Assembly (NCBI RefSeq): GCF_017939745.1
Contig: NZ_JAGKQQ010000001.1
Location: forward strand, 3,286,001 to 3,350,000
Direction of reading: 5' to 3'
Length of the DNA: 64,000 bases
Source: Gemmata palustris
GTDB lineage: Bacteria; Planctomycetota; Planctomycetia; Gemmatales; Gemmataceae
This document shows positions 34,107 to 43,196 of the stretch, one piece after another. A model generated the notes under the pieces. The model saw only the letters and a list, made by a program, of their open reading frames with translations, was not told where the DNA came from and did not search any database. The position numbers and the translations under genes were made by a program. Position 1 is the first letter of the stretch, and the number at the start of each line of letters is the position of its first letter.

Positions 34107-35627
34107 ATGGACGCGCGCCTGTTAGATTACCTGCAACGAATCCTCACCGCCCGCGTGTACGACGTGGCCGTCGAGACGCCCCTGGAGCGCGCCGGGCGCC
34201 TCTCGGCCCGGGTGGGCACCCCCGTCTGGCTCAAGCGCGAAGACACCCAGCCGGTGTTCAGCTTCAAGCTCCGCGGCGCGTACAACAAGATGTCGCGCCT
34301 GCCCCCGGACGTGCTCGCGCGCGGGGTCATTTGCGCGTCCGCCGGGAACCACGCCCAGGGCGTCGCGCTCAGCGCCCGGCGCCTCGCGTGCCGCGCCGTC
34401 GTGGTGATGCCCGTCACCACCCCGCGCCTGAAGTCCGACGCGGTCCGCGCGCTCGGCGCCGAGGTCGTGCTCCACGGGGACAGCTACACCGACGCCTACC
34501 ACCACGCCGCCGACCTCGGCACCCGCGCCGGGCTCACGTTCGTCCACCCGTTCGACGACCCGGACGTGATCGCCGGTCAGGGCACCATCGGCATGGAGAT
34601 CCTGCGCCAGCACCCCGGGCCGCTCCACGCGATCTTCGTCGCGGTCGGGGGCGGCGGGCTCATCGCGGGGGTCGCCGCATACGTAAAGGCCGTGCGCCCC
34701 GAGGTCAAGGTGATCGGCGTGCAGATGGCCGATTCCGACGCCATGCGCCGGTCCATTCGCGCCGGCGAGCGGGTCCAATTAGACGACGTGGGGCTGTTCT
34801 CCGACGGCACCGCGGTGAAGCTGGTGGGCGCGGAAACCTATCGCCTCGCGCGCGACCTCGTGGACGACTTCGTGACCGTGGACACCGACGCGGTGTGTGC
34901 GGCGATCAAGGACGTGTTCGAGGACACTCGCAGCATCCTGGAACCCGCGGGCGCGATGGGCGTGGCCGCGGCGAAGCAGTACGCCGAAGTACACGGGCTG
35001 CGCGACCAGGGGCTGGTGGCCATCACCTGCGGCGCCAACATGAACTTCGACCGGCTCCGGTTCGTGGCGGAGCGGGCCGAGGCGGGCGAGGGGCGCGAGG
35101 CGCTGTTCGCGGTCACGATCCCGGAGGAGCGCGGGAGCTTCCGTCACCTGTGCGAAGCGATCGGCCGGCGCAACGTGACGGAGTTCAACTACCGCATCTC
35201 CGACGAGCGCGTGGCGCACGTCTTTGTGGGTCTGGCGGTGAGCGACCGGGAGGAAGCGCGGGCGCTGCACCGGGCGTTCACCGACATGGGATTCGAGGCC
35301 CTGGACCTGGTGGACGACGACCTGGCGAAGGACCACATCCGCCACATGGTGGGCGGCCCGAGCCGGCTGGCGCGCGACGAGCGCCTGTACCGGTTCCAAT
35401 TCCCCGAGCGCCCCGGCGCACTGGTGCGGTTCTTGACGGCCATGCCCCCGGACTGGAACATCAGCCTGTTCCACTACCGCAACCAGGGCGCGGACTACGG
35501 GCGCATCCTGGTCGGGCTCCAGGTGCCCGCGGGCGACCGGGCCGCGTTCGAGGCGTTCACGGGCGCGCTCGGGTACCCGTGCGTGGACGAAACCGCGAAC
35601 CCCGTGTACCGCCTGTTCCTGTGTTGA
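34107..35627 (+). CDS. ilvA: Threonine ammonia-lyase (biosynthetic threonine dehydratase)
   Basis: 506 residues. A PLP fold type II catalytic domain with the Schiff-base Lys54 in FSFKLRGAYN, ASAGNHAQGVALSA, the phosphate loop GGGGLIAG near residue 190 and TCGANMNFDR. Two C-terminal ACT-like regulatory domains (from ~340 and ~430) make it the long, isoleucine-feedback type, close to E. coli IlvA in length. It converts threonine to 2-oxobutanoate for isoleucine synthesis. A housekeeping gene between portal and protease is unexpected; a terminator follows at 35650. Confidence 0.9.
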   Translation: MDARLLDYLQRILTARVYDVAVETPLERAGRLSARVGTPVWLKREDTQPVFSFKLRGAYNKMSRLPPDVLARGVICASAGNHAQGVALSARRLACRAVVVMPVTTPRLKSDAVRALGAEVVLHGDSYTDAYHHAADLGTRAGLTFVHPFDDPDVIAGQGTIGMEILRQHPGPLHAIFVAVGGGGLIAGVAAYVKAVRPEVKVIGVQMADSDAMRRSIRAGERVQLDDVGLFSDGTAVKLVGAETYRLARDLVDDFVTVDTDAVCAAIKDVFEDTRSILEPAGAMGVAAAKQYAEVHGLRDQGLVAITCGANMNFDRLRFVAERAEAGEGREALFAVTIPEERGSFRHLCEAIGRRNVTEFNYRISDERVAHVFVGLAVSDREEARALHRAFTDMGFEALDLVDDDLAKDHIRHMVGGPSRLARDERLYRFQFPERPGALVRFLTAMPPDWNISLFHYRNQGADYGRILVGLQVPAGDRAAFEAFTGALGYPCVDETANPVYRLFLC

Positions 35628-35649
35628 AGCCCTACACCCCGCCGCCCTC

Positions 35650-35674
35650 ACGCCCCGGAGCACACCCGGGGCGT
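35650..35674 (+). terminator. Intrinsic terminator after ilvA
   Basis: ACGCCCCGG pairs with CCGGGGCGT across a 7-base loop and is followed by GTTTGTTGG, a modest T-run. Confidence 0.75.
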
Positions 35675-35779
35675 GTTTGTTGGTAGCCCTTGTCCGCGCA
35701 CTGTGGTCATCAGTCAGTAGTCCTCGGCCGTGACTCCAATCTGGCAGAGCGCGGGGACCACTCGAAGTGACCACAGACG

Positions 35780-36373
35780 ATGGACCTCGGCCCCACCCCA
35801 CCGGCCCACAGCCCGACGACCGCCCTCACGCTGCGTGGCGCGGAGCCGTCCGACTGGGTGTTCCTGGACCACCTCCAGCGCCGCCACCACGACGCGATCG
35901 GCTACTTGCCGCGCGTGGCACTGGAGGAAGCGATCGACCGGCGCCGGGTGCTACTGGCGCTGGAGAACGGCGCCCCGGCGGGGTACCTGTACGGGAAGGC
36001 GACGTACCAGCGCCGCGCGGATGTGGCGATCATCTTCCAGGCGGCGATCTGTTTCGACGCGCGCCGGCGCCAGATGGGAACGGCGCTGGTGAACGAGTTC
36101 CTGGGTCGCTTACCCGCGGACGTGCGCCAGGTGTGCTTGTGGTGCGCCTCCGACCTGGACGCGAACCAGTTCTGGTCGGCGCTGGGGTTCGAGGCGGTGG
36201 CATGTCGCGCCGGCTCTCAGCGCACGGGCCGCACGCACGTGTTCTGGTGCCGTCACATCAACGGCAGCGCGGGCACGTTCTGGGCGCCCGACTCCACGCA
36301 TGGCGGCGCGATGCGCGAAACGCGGGCGGTGGTGCGGGTGGGCACGTCACTGACAAGTGGCGTGTCCGCGTAG
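35780..36373 (+). CDS. GNAT-family N-acetyltransferase
   Basis: 197 residues. The GNAT acetyl-CoA motif appears as QAAICFDARRRQMGTALV (R-x-x-G-x-A type), preceded by VLLALENGAPAGYLYG and followed by CLWCASDLDANQFWSALGFEAV, the usual motif B. The substrate cannot be predicted. No ribosome binding site is clear before 35780. Confidence 0.75.
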   Translation: MDLGPTPPAHSPTTALTLRGAEPSDWVFLDHLQRRHHDAIGYLPRVALEEAIDRRRVLLALENGAPAGYLYGKATYQRRADVAIIFQAAICFDARRRQMGTALVNEFLGRLPADVRQVCLWCASDLDANQFWSALGFEAVACRAGSQRTGRTHVFWCRHINGSAGTFWAPDSTHGGAMRETRAVVRVGTSLTSGVSA

Positions 36374-36441
36374 CCCGCAGTGAAATACCCCTATAGCCGC
36401 AATGAAGTGCTTATCACTGGCGCGGCAACTCACGAATCGCC

Positions 36442-38667
36442 TCAGCGTACAATCTTAACGCGCTTTCGTAATTTATCAGGAATGACAAGTTTGCGAGCGC
36501 AACCACTCAAATCCAGCGTCGTCAAGGCTGCGAGACCGGACAGCGGGCTGAGGTCCGTTACGCCGGTGCAAAACCTCAGAGCCAGGTTCTTTAGCGTCGA
36601 GAGATCGGACAACGGAGTAAGATCCGTTACACTGTCGCAACTGCTCAGATCCAAGTTCGTCAGGGCCGCGAGATCGGACAGCGGGCTGAGGTCCGCCAAA
36701 CCTTTGCAGTATCGCAGTTCTAAGTTCGTTAGAGCCGCGAGGCCGGACAGTGGGGTAAGATCCGTCACGCCGTCGCAGAAGCTCAGGTCTAAGTTCGTCA
36801 GGGTCGCAAGACTGGACAGTGGGGTAAGATCCGTCACGCCCTTGCAGTAGCGCAGTTCCAAATACGTCAGGGCCGTAAGGCCGGACAGGTACGTGAGGCC
36901 GATCGATGTTACAACGGGGCACATCGATATGGTCAACACCGATAAAAAAGGCACATCAGCCAGGGCACGGAAGCCTTCGAGGTCCACATCGGCAACTTGA
37001 TTACTGACGTTCAACCGATACCGTCGATCCGGCGCGAACGTGATCTCACACGGGCTGTGTCCAACACGCTCCCACTTCACACTTGAATCGCCCGCCAAGC
37101 GCGAAAACCACGCACCCGGAACGGTCACATTCCGCTTCAAGAGGGGGGAGATCGCGGGGCGGTCTGGGAGCAGCGGTGCCAGCATCTCGGCCCACTCGAC
37201 AGCGTCCTTAGGGCGGCGCGACAGATCGGAGACGCTCTTTACGATCAATCGAATCAACTCGACGGGCACGCCCATCTCTTCCAATTTGTCGCGTGCGTCG
37301 GCTCCGGGAGCGCCCAAGTCACCGGTTAGCATCTGATACGTCATCACCCCGAGTGCGTATACGTCGTCGCGGGGGTCCGGGTCGTTGCCAGCAAGCTGTT
37401 GGACGCTGGCGTGCGGGGGCGTGCCCGCCGACCGGAGCATGGTGTCCACGCGCACCGTGAATTCGGTGTGACCAGTGGCGTCGGCAACGGCCGCGGTTAC
37501 CGCCGCGCCGCCGATCCCGAAATCGGTGATGCGCGGCACGTCTCCATGCATCAGCACGTTCTTTGGTGTCAGGTCGCGGTGAACGATCTGGCGTTCGAGC
37601 CGGTGGAACTGCCCGACGGCACAGGCGATTGTGTGCAAAAGTGAAACCGCGCGAGCCACGCGGTCCGCTACCGGGAGCACTTGCAAGTCTTCGATTACGT
37701 TCGCGACCGAGCGCTTACCCGGGACGAATTCGTACATCAACCACGGGGTCTCGCCCTTCAGGTTGCACTCGTAGAGGGGCACGATGTTCGGGTGGCACCC
37801 GGCCGGCGTGCTGGTGTGCTGTTGCACATACGATGCAACGTTCGACTCGTGCCGAGCCACGTCCGGTAATCGCTCGCGAGCGACCGCGTGGGTACAAAAT
37901 TTGACGGCGCGAAATGCTTTCGACTGGTGGTGCCGGGCGAGCCACACCTGCGCGAACCCACCCTTCCCGATTAATTCCACTAAAATCCACATCTCCGCGT
38001 GCGGTACTCGAGTGCCGGGCACGAGCACCGGCCCGCCCATAGCAAATTCACGCATCCTCCGAGCTTGAGACGGAGACGGCACAATCGTCTGGGCGTCGTC
38101 TTGCGGGTTCGTTGGTTCCGAGGGAGCGTCCTCGGCGGGCCATCCTAGGGGCGGACTGTCGGGCCAAAGAGGGCCGAAGAAAGTCGGTGCTATAGGAGTT
38201 TCGTCGCTGCACCGCCTGCTCAACACCGCACTTGTAAGAAGCTCCAAGTCGACGCACACCGCACGTCGAAGAATTGAGGCACCTCCCACTGGATAGGCAG
38301 CATCAACGGCATCATCTGCAGCCACCGCTGCGCGTGCTACAAAATAAGCATTCGGCGTAAATGCGGCACAAGCAGCATAAGCAGCAGCTTCGGCCACGTA
38401 ATAAGCGGGCAGAAAATCAGCGGCAGGCCCGACCGCAGCCTGAGCCCCTGCTTCGGCCCCGTCATCTATCTCTAACCGAAACGCTGCGGCGCACTCGGCA
38501 ACTTCGATTGCCCGAGCCACAGCAGCAACATACTCAACGGGTGCTGCGAGCCAGAAATGCTGATACAGCGGCAAGACACGCCGAGCACAGCGCGCCGCAA
38601 GCGCCACTCGCGCCCAGCGCGGTAACGTTGCAATCTCTTCCTCGGTTGGAATCGCCGGTTCACTCAT
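36442..38667 (-). CDS. Ser/Thr protein kinase with C-terminal leucine-rich repeats
   Basis: 741 residues from ATG 38667 (CGAGGC upstream; an in-frame ATG at 38727 is less likely). A Gemmata-type N-terminal region (TLPRWARVALAARCARRVLP) precedes a kinase domain: IGKGGFAQVW near 233, Lys256 in FRAVKF, HRDLTPKN with Asp365 and Asn370, and DFG at 382. The usual Lys of HRDLKPxN is Thr. After ~550 come five or six leucine-rich repeats of 23 residues (LTNLDLSFCDGVTDLTPLS type). A cytosolic regulatory kinase with a protein-binding end. Lies opposite to the phage genes. Confidence 0.85.
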   Translation of the reverse strand: MSEPAIPTEEEIATLPRWARVALAARCARRVLPLYQHFWLAAPVEYVAAVARAIEVAECAAAFRLEIDDGAEAGAQAAVGPAADFLPAYYVAEAAAYAACAAFTPNAYFVARAAVAADDAVDAAYPVGGASILRRAVCVDLELLTSAVLSRRCSDETPIAPTFFGPLWPDSPPLGWPAEDAPSEPTNPQDDAQTIVPSPSQARRMREFAMGGPVLVPGTRVPHAEMWILVELIGKGGFAQVWLARHHQSKAFRAVKFCTHAVARERLPDVARHESNVASYVQQHTSTPAGCHPNIVPLYECNLKGETPWLMYEFVPGKRSVANVIEDLQVLPVADRVARAVSLLHTIACAVGQFHRLERQIVHRDLTPKNVLMHGDVPRITDFGIGGAAVTAAVADATGHTEFTVRVDTMLRSAGTPPHASVQQLAGNDPDPRDDVYALGVMTYQMLTGDLGAPGADARDKLEEMGVPVELIRLIVKSVSDLSRRPKDAVEWAEMLAPLLPDRPAISPLLKRNVTVPGAWFSRLAGDSSVKWERVGHSPCEITFAPDRRYRLNVSNQVADVDLEGFRALADVPFLSVLTISMCPVVTSIGLTYLSGLTALTYLELRYCKGVTDLTPLSSLATLTNLDLSFCDGVTDLTPLSGLAALTNLELRYCKGLADLSPLSDLAALTNLDLSSCDSVTDLTPLSDLSTLKNLALRFCTGVTDLSPLSGLAALTTLDLSGCARKLVIPDKLRKRVKIVR

Positions 38668-38763
38668 CACTGCCTCGCGTTCACCGAACCATTCTGAAAG
38701 TGGGGACAAGTTTAGTCTAACCGACACCAGTGCAGCAAGCGCCGAAAGAATTCGCGCCCCCGT

Positions 38764-38780
38764 CCTGCCATCGGTCGGGC
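38764..38780 (+). promoter_or_regulatory. Phage module motif, copy 4 (before prohead protease)
   Basis: CCTGCCATCGGTCGGGC abutting the ATG at 38781; one C-to-T change from the consensus. Confidence 0.65.
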
Positions 38781-39890
38781 ATGGCGACCCAACGACTCAC
38801 CGAACGCGCCGCCGCACCCTTCACCGGGGCGCGCGTGGACCGCGACTCCGGCACCATCGACGACGTGCTCATCTGCGGCACCGCCAGCGCCAACGGGCGC
38901 GACTACCCCGTCAGCGTGTTCAAGCGCGACTTCAGCAAGTACGAGGGCAAGCCCGTGAACTGCGACCACGGGCGCGAGAGCACCGTGGACCGGCGGTTCG
39001 GCTGGTTCACCCGCGTGCGCCCCGGACCCGACGGGCGCCCGCGCGGGCGACTCAATTGTCTCAAAAGTCACCCGATGTATGAACGGGTGATGGAAGCCGC
39101 CGAGCGCAACCCCGCCCTGTTCGGGTTCAGCCACGTCGCCATGTGCGACACCCGGCGCGGCCCCAACGGGCGCGAAGTCGTGGAGGCGATCCGCGAAGTC
39201 GAGTCCATCGACCTCGTCGCCCAGCCCGCCACCACCAAGGGGCTCTTCGAGGGCCGGTCCGTGCCATTCAGTTCCCAACACATCGCCGCGTGGGGCGCCA
39301 AGCTCCCCATCCCCGCGCGCCGCACCGAGGCCGACATGGATACCAGCGCCCCCACCGACGACGCCACGATGCCCCTCGCGCCCGTTGACGATTTTGATGA
39401 CGTGGACGACGCGGACGACACTGATACCGACGACACCAACGACGCCATCGGCGCGAGCTTCAAGGCCGCGATCATGGCCGTCATTGACAAGGCGATGACT
39501 GGCGGAATGGACGCGAAGGCTGCGCTGTCGAAGATCAAGACGCTGCTCAACAGTCACGCCGACGCCACCAACGACGACGGCACCCCGGACACCGACGGCG
39601 ACCCGACCACGCCCGAGTCGCGCCAGAAGACGGGCGCCGCCATTTGGGGGGTGATCGATGCGTGCGAGAAGAACGGGTTCGCGGGCTACACCCGCGCCGA
39701 CCTGGATCTCATCGCCGCGGTCCCGGCCGGGCGCCGCGCGGTCCTCATCGAGCGCCTGAAGGAAAGTGCCTACGAGCGCCCCACCAGCGCCGGGCGCGGG
39801 CGCATCACCAGTGCGGTGAGTGGCGCCCACCGGACCACTGAGAGCAAGCCGCCCACCGACGCGAAGGCGTTCGCCGAGTGGCTCCGGTAG
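38781..39890 (+). CDS. Prohead protease with scaffold-like C-terminal region
   Basis: 369 residues from ATG 38781, directly after the phage motif. The N-terminal half matches HK97/Mu-type prohead serine proteases: VNCDHGRES with His62, ALFGFSHVAM with Ser116, and the downstream IREVESIDLVAQPAT. An Asp/Thr-rich linker (residues 185-225) and a helical region follow, resembling protease-scaffold fusions. It cleaves scaffold and capsid proteins during head maturation. Confidence 0.8.
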   Translation: MATQRLTERAAAPFTGARVDRDSGTIDDVLICGTASANGRDYPVSVFKRDFSKYEGKPVNCDHGRESTVDRRFGWFTRVRPGPDGRPRGRLNCLKSHPMYERVMEAAERNPALFGFSHVAMCDTRRGPNGREVVEAIREVESIDLVAQPATTKGLFEGRSVPFSSQHIAAWGAKLPIPARRTEADMDTSAPTDDATMPLAPVDDFDDVDDADDTDTDDTNDAIGASFKAAIMAVIDKAMTGGMDAKAALSKIKTLLNSHADATNDDGTPDTDGDPTTPESRQKTGAAIWGVIDACEKNGFAGYTRADLDLIAAVPAGRRAVLIERLKESAYERPTSAGRGRITSAVSGAHRTTESKPPTDAKAFAEWLR

Positions 39891-39895
39891 CAGGC

Positions 39896-40041
39896 TTCGG
39901 GGCTCAGGGTTCGGGATTCCGCAAAGACAGACGCGCACAGAATTCAGCAATAACACGGGCATTCGGCATCAAGCACAAGGCATTTGCGATTCGGGAGCGG
40001 GCACACCTGCCTTCACTGAATCCCGAATCCTGAACCCCGAA
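39896..40041. repeat. 24-bp inverted repeat pair between protease and next gene
   Basis: 39896-39919 (TTCGGGGCTCAGGGTTCGGG..) pairs with 40018-40041 with two mismatches. The right arm is itself a tandem of CCCGAATCCTG. No gene in the gap; it could fold as a long hairpin in the mRNA. Confidence 0.7.
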
Positions 40042-40061
40042 TCCTGCCTCAAGGAGAAGAC

Positions 40062-40778
40062 GTGTCCAACATCCTCCGCCAAGCCAACGCGCTCAAAGAA
40101 GCCAAAGACACCTTCGGCGTTTACGACGAGTTCGGCTGGTACATTAGCCCGCACCAGTGGACGAGCGTCCTGACCGACTCCGGCACCGCGGTCGCCGGGG
40201 GCGTGGGCGGCGTGCTTACTCTGACCAACTCCGATGGGACCGTCGCCGATAACGACGAGGCCTATGTCGGCACTACCGTGGCGATGTTCAGGCCCGCGGT
40301 CAACAAGCCCCTGTACGCCGAAGCGCTCCTCCAGTTCAGCGAAGCGAACACCAGCGCGGCCAACGTCGCCTTCGGGCTGGCGAGTTCCGTGGCCGCGGAC
40401 CTCATCGCGGACAACGGCGCCGGAATGCGCGCCAGCGGGACCGTGATCGCCATCTACAAGGTGGACGGCGAGACCGTGTGGCGGTTCGTCACGCGCAACG
40501 GTTCCGACGTGACCATCAGCGTGTCCGATCGCACCGCGGGCGGGGCCGCGTACCAGCAGCTCGGCATCGAGGTCGTGGACGTGCTCGGCTCCTACGCGAC
40601 CGTCGTCCCCACGGTGGACGGCCAGTCGCTCCGCGACGCGACCAGCGGGCTCCCGATCAAGCACCAGCTCCTGCTCACCAGCATCGCCGCGGCGAGCCTG
40701 TTCGTGGGCGGCAAGAACGGTTCCACGACCCTGGAAACGTCCCTGTGGGATTACGCCGGGTGCTGGCAGACACGATAG
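40062..40778 (+). CDS. Phage head-associated protein, unassigned (decoration/head fibre candidate)
   Basis: 238 residues from GTG 40062 with AAGGAG about 9 bases upstream. Beta-rich with many Ala/Gly/Thr/Val (VAGGVGGVLTLTNSDGTVAD, ANVAFGLASS). Located between protease and major capsid, where decoration or head-fibre proteins often sit. No specific family recognised. Confidence 0.6.
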   Translation: MSNILRQANALKEAKDTFGVYDEFGWYISPHQWTSVLTDSGTAVAGGVGGVLTLTNSDGTVADNDEAYVGTTVAMFRPAVNKPLYAEALLQFSEANTSAANVAFGLASSVAADLIADNGAGMRASGTVIAIYKVDGETVWRFVTRNGSDVTISVSDRTAGGAAYQQLGIEVVDVLGSYATVVPTVDGQSLRDATSGLPIKHQLLLTSIAAASLFVGGKNGSTTLETSLWDYAGCWQTR

Positions 40779-40807
40779 CCGCCGACGGCGGCGTCGAAAG
40801 TCATAAC

Positions 40808-40934
40808 GTCAAAAGTCGTAAAGTCAAAAAAACACTGATCCAATTGGCTTTTAGACTTTCGATTTATTGCAGCAGCTTTACGACATTTAACGTTATGGAT
40901 CACATCGAATCACAGTGACTTTACGACTTTTGAC
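40808..40934. repeat. GTCGTAAAGTC-type inverted and tandem repeats
   Basis: 40808-40826 pairs perfectly (19 bp) with 40916-40934; 40802-40823 also pairs with about 40876-40897 with three mismatches. GTCnAAAn units recur every 7-8 bases. A related run lies at 42160-42193. AT-richer than its surroundings; no gene. Confidence 0.7.
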
Positions 40935-40967
40935 CTTACGACTTTACGACGCCCGAAGGGCCCAAAA

Positions 40968-42155
40968 ATGAACCACAAGAAGCTCGTCGAATCCGTGAAG
41001 GCCCACGGTCCCGAGGCGCTCGCGGGCCTGAACGGGGCACTGGGGGCCAAGGCCCTCCGGCCGCACGAACTGGACCTGGGGGCGCTCTTCATCGAGTGCT
41101 TCGGGTACTCCAACTTCGCGCACTGCCGCCAGCACCTGGGCGACTGTGCCAGCCGCGCACACGACGTGATGACCCGCGCCCGCCTGGAAGAAGCCGCCGG
41201 TGCCAATTCCACCGCCGCGTTCCTCAACATCACGCAGCAGTTCGCGTACTCCGCGGTGCTCGATGCCTACGACGTGCCGTCGCGCGTCTTCGTGAACGCG
41301 ATCCCCTCGCGCCCCAGTAAGTTCAAGTCCGAACGGCTACCCGGCATCTCCCACATTGGGGACGAGACGGGCGTGGTGGAAGAGGGCAAGCCGTACCCGG
41401 AAGTGGGCGTGTCCGAGGACTGGACCGATACCCCGGAGACCAAGAAGCGGGGGATGGTCGCGCGGGCCACGAAGGAGTGCGTGTTCTTCGACCAGACCGG
41501 CGAGTTCATGAACCGGCTCAGTTTTTTAGGCGAATGGTTGGGCGTTAATGACGAGAAGCGCGCCATCGACTGCATCATCGATGCGGGCGAAACCGCGAAC
41601 AACCAGTACCGCTACAAGTGGCGCAATACGTCCATCCCCACCTACGGGGACAACAGCGGCACTCACACCTGGGACAACCTGGCCGGGTCGCTCACGCTCA
41701 CGGACTTCAACTCGATCAACACCGCCTGGCAGGTGCTCGTGGGGATCACCGACCCCTACACCGGCGAGCCGCAGAACGTGACGATCAAGCACATCTGTGT
41801 GCCCCCGGCGCTGGCCTTCACGGTGCCGTTCGCGCTCAAGGGCATGGTGAAGCGCACCGCCCCGGGCTACGCGACCACGGGCACGGAGATCAGCAACCCG
41901 GTGGGCGACATCGTGGGCAACCTGCAGGTGCTCACGAGCCAGTTGTTCCGCACCCGCAGCGGCTCGGACACGAACTGGTTCCTGGGCGACATCGGCCGGG
42001 CCTTCGAGCAGATCGAGAACTGGCCCCTCACGGTCACCGCGATCGGCGCGGGCAGCCAGCTCGAGTTCGATAACGACATCATCTTCCAGTCAAAGGTGTC
42101 GAAGCGCTCCACGTTCAGCACGCGCCAGCCCCGCGCGATGGTGAAGTGCGCGTAG
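40968..42155 (+). CDS. Phage major capsid protein (HK97 fold, Mu GpT-like)
   Basis: 395 residues. Order after protease, length and content (ITQQFAYSAVLDAYDVPSRVF, WTDTPETKKRGMVARATKE, NWFLGDIGRAFEQIENWPL, ending SKRSTFSTRQPRAMVKCA) fit a Mu-like major head subunit: an N-terminal helical region, a beta-hinge with an E-loop-like segment and a domain with the final strand ending in an Arg-rich tail. It forms the head shell. Confidence 0.8.
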   Translation: MNHKKLVESVKAHGPEALAGLNGALGAKALRPHELDLGALFIECFGYSNFAHCRQHLGDCASRAHDVMTRARLEEAAGANSTAAFLNITQQFAYSAVLDAYDVPSRVFVNAIPSRPSKFKSERLPGISHIGDETGVVEEGKPYPEVGVSEDWTDTPETKKRGMVARATKECVFFDQTGEFMNRLSFLGEWLGVNDEKRAIDCIIDAGETANNQYRYKWRNTSIPTYGDNSGTHTWDNLAGSLTLTDFNSINTAWQVLVGITDPYTGEPQNVTIKHICVPPALAFTVPFALKGMVKRTAPGYATTGTEISNPVGDIVGNLQVLTSQLFRTRSGSDTNWFLGDIGRAFEQIENWPLTVTAIGAGSQLEFDNDIIFQSKVSKRSTFSTRQPRAMVKCA

Positions 42156-42224
42156 TGACGGGTCGAAGGTCGCAAGGTCCAAAGTCGTACTGTCGGAACC
42201 ATCAACCCGAGCCAAGTGTGAGTC

Positions 42225-42485
42225 ATGGCCAAGAACAAAGACGAAGACGCGAAGTCCAAGCCGAAGGCGAGTGCCCCTCGAACGTGCCACCAGAACGAGC
42301 GCGCCGAGGGCGACCTGAAGCGCTTCAAGTTGCGCGCGCCGAACGCGGGGTCGCGGGGCTACCGCTACGTGCTGGCCCCGGACCGCGCCGCGGCCGAGGC
42401 GCTCTACCTGGAAACCGAGGGCCTGGCAGCCCAACCCGAGGGCACCGAGCCGGTCCAAGTAAACGTAGTGGAACTGCCGGACTGA
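42225..42485 (+). CDS. Small phage protein, unknown
   Basis: 86 residues with a Lys-rich start (MAKNKDEDAKSKPKAS) and a compact C-terminal part (YRYVLAPDRAAAEALYLETEG). The gene lies between the capsid and connector genes, as often for small head accessory proteins. Not recognised. Confidence 0.6.
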   Translation: MAKNKDEDAKSKPKASAPRTCHQNERAEGDLKRFKLRAPNAGSRGYRYVLAPDRAAAEALYLETEGLAAQPEGTEPVQVNVVELPD

Positions 42486-42533
42486 CCCCGTGCCATCTGG
42501 GTAGTACGAGACGGGTACCTGGGAGGGACAGCG

Positions 42534-42761
42534 ATGGCGAACACGCCGCTTCAGAACTTGCAGGCTACTTACGCCAACATCTGCGCGCAGTTGGCCGAGA
42601 TCACCGCGAACCCGAAGCCCACGTACAGCACCGACGGGCGCTCCGTGAGTTGGGGCGAGCACTTCAACAACCTGTCGGCCCAGTTGGAGAAACTCGGCAA
42701 GATCCCCGACGTGGCCCCGGACATGAGCCCGATGTTCACGGCCGTCAGCGTGGCCCGGTAA
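42534..42761 (+). CDS. Small phage protein, unknown
   Basis: 75 residues with GGGA sites upstream. Helical start (LQNLQATYANICAQLAEIT), then YSTDGRSVSWGEHFNNLSAQLEKL, a pattern of small phage head-tail proteins. No assignment. Confidence 0.6.
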   Translation: MANTPLQNLQATYANICAQLAEITANPKPTYSTDGRSVSWGEHFNNLSAQLEKLGKIPDVAPDMSPMFTAVSVAR

Positions 42762-42851
42762 CCGGAATTGTTAGCACTTGTTAGCCGCGCGATCGGATTC
42801 CTCGGCAACCGGTGCGAAACCAAAGGCTAACACCCGCCCCGGAAGCGCACC

Positions 42852-43196
42852 ATGTTTCCCGATCTGAGTGCCGATTACCTGATGATCGACTTCCCGGAGC
42901 CGGTCACCTATTACTCGAAGACCGGCGAAGGCACTTACGCGACAGCACAAACGATCGAGTACGCGCAGGTAACGCAGATCACCAAGGACGACGCCCGTTC
43001 GAGTCCGGCGCTGCTGGAAAACGACACGTGCGTGTTCAACCTGTGGCGCGGGCCGCTGGGCGACATTGTGCCGAAGGTCGGGGATTCCCTGGAAGACGCG
43101 CGCCAGGTGAAGTGGGTCGTGACGCGCGTCCAGCCCTCGGACCGCGACGCGAACGGGTACCAGCGCTACCGGCTCACCACCACCGCGGAGAACTGA
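42852..43196 (+). CDS. Phage head-tail connector-like protein
   Basis: 114 residues: EPVTYYSKTGEGTYATAQTI, DTCVFNLWRGPLGDIVPKVGDSL, WVVTRVQPSDRDANGYQRY. Size, beta-barrel-like pattern and place after the capsid fit a head-tail stopper or adaptor. Its stop overlaps the next start by one base (TGATG), implying coupling. Confidence 0.6.
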   Translation: MFPDLSADYLMIDFPEPVTYYSKTGEGTYATAQTIEYAQVTQITKDDARSSPALLENDTCVFNLWRGPLGDIVPKVGDSLEDARQVKWVVTRVQPSDRDANGYQRYRLTTTAEN

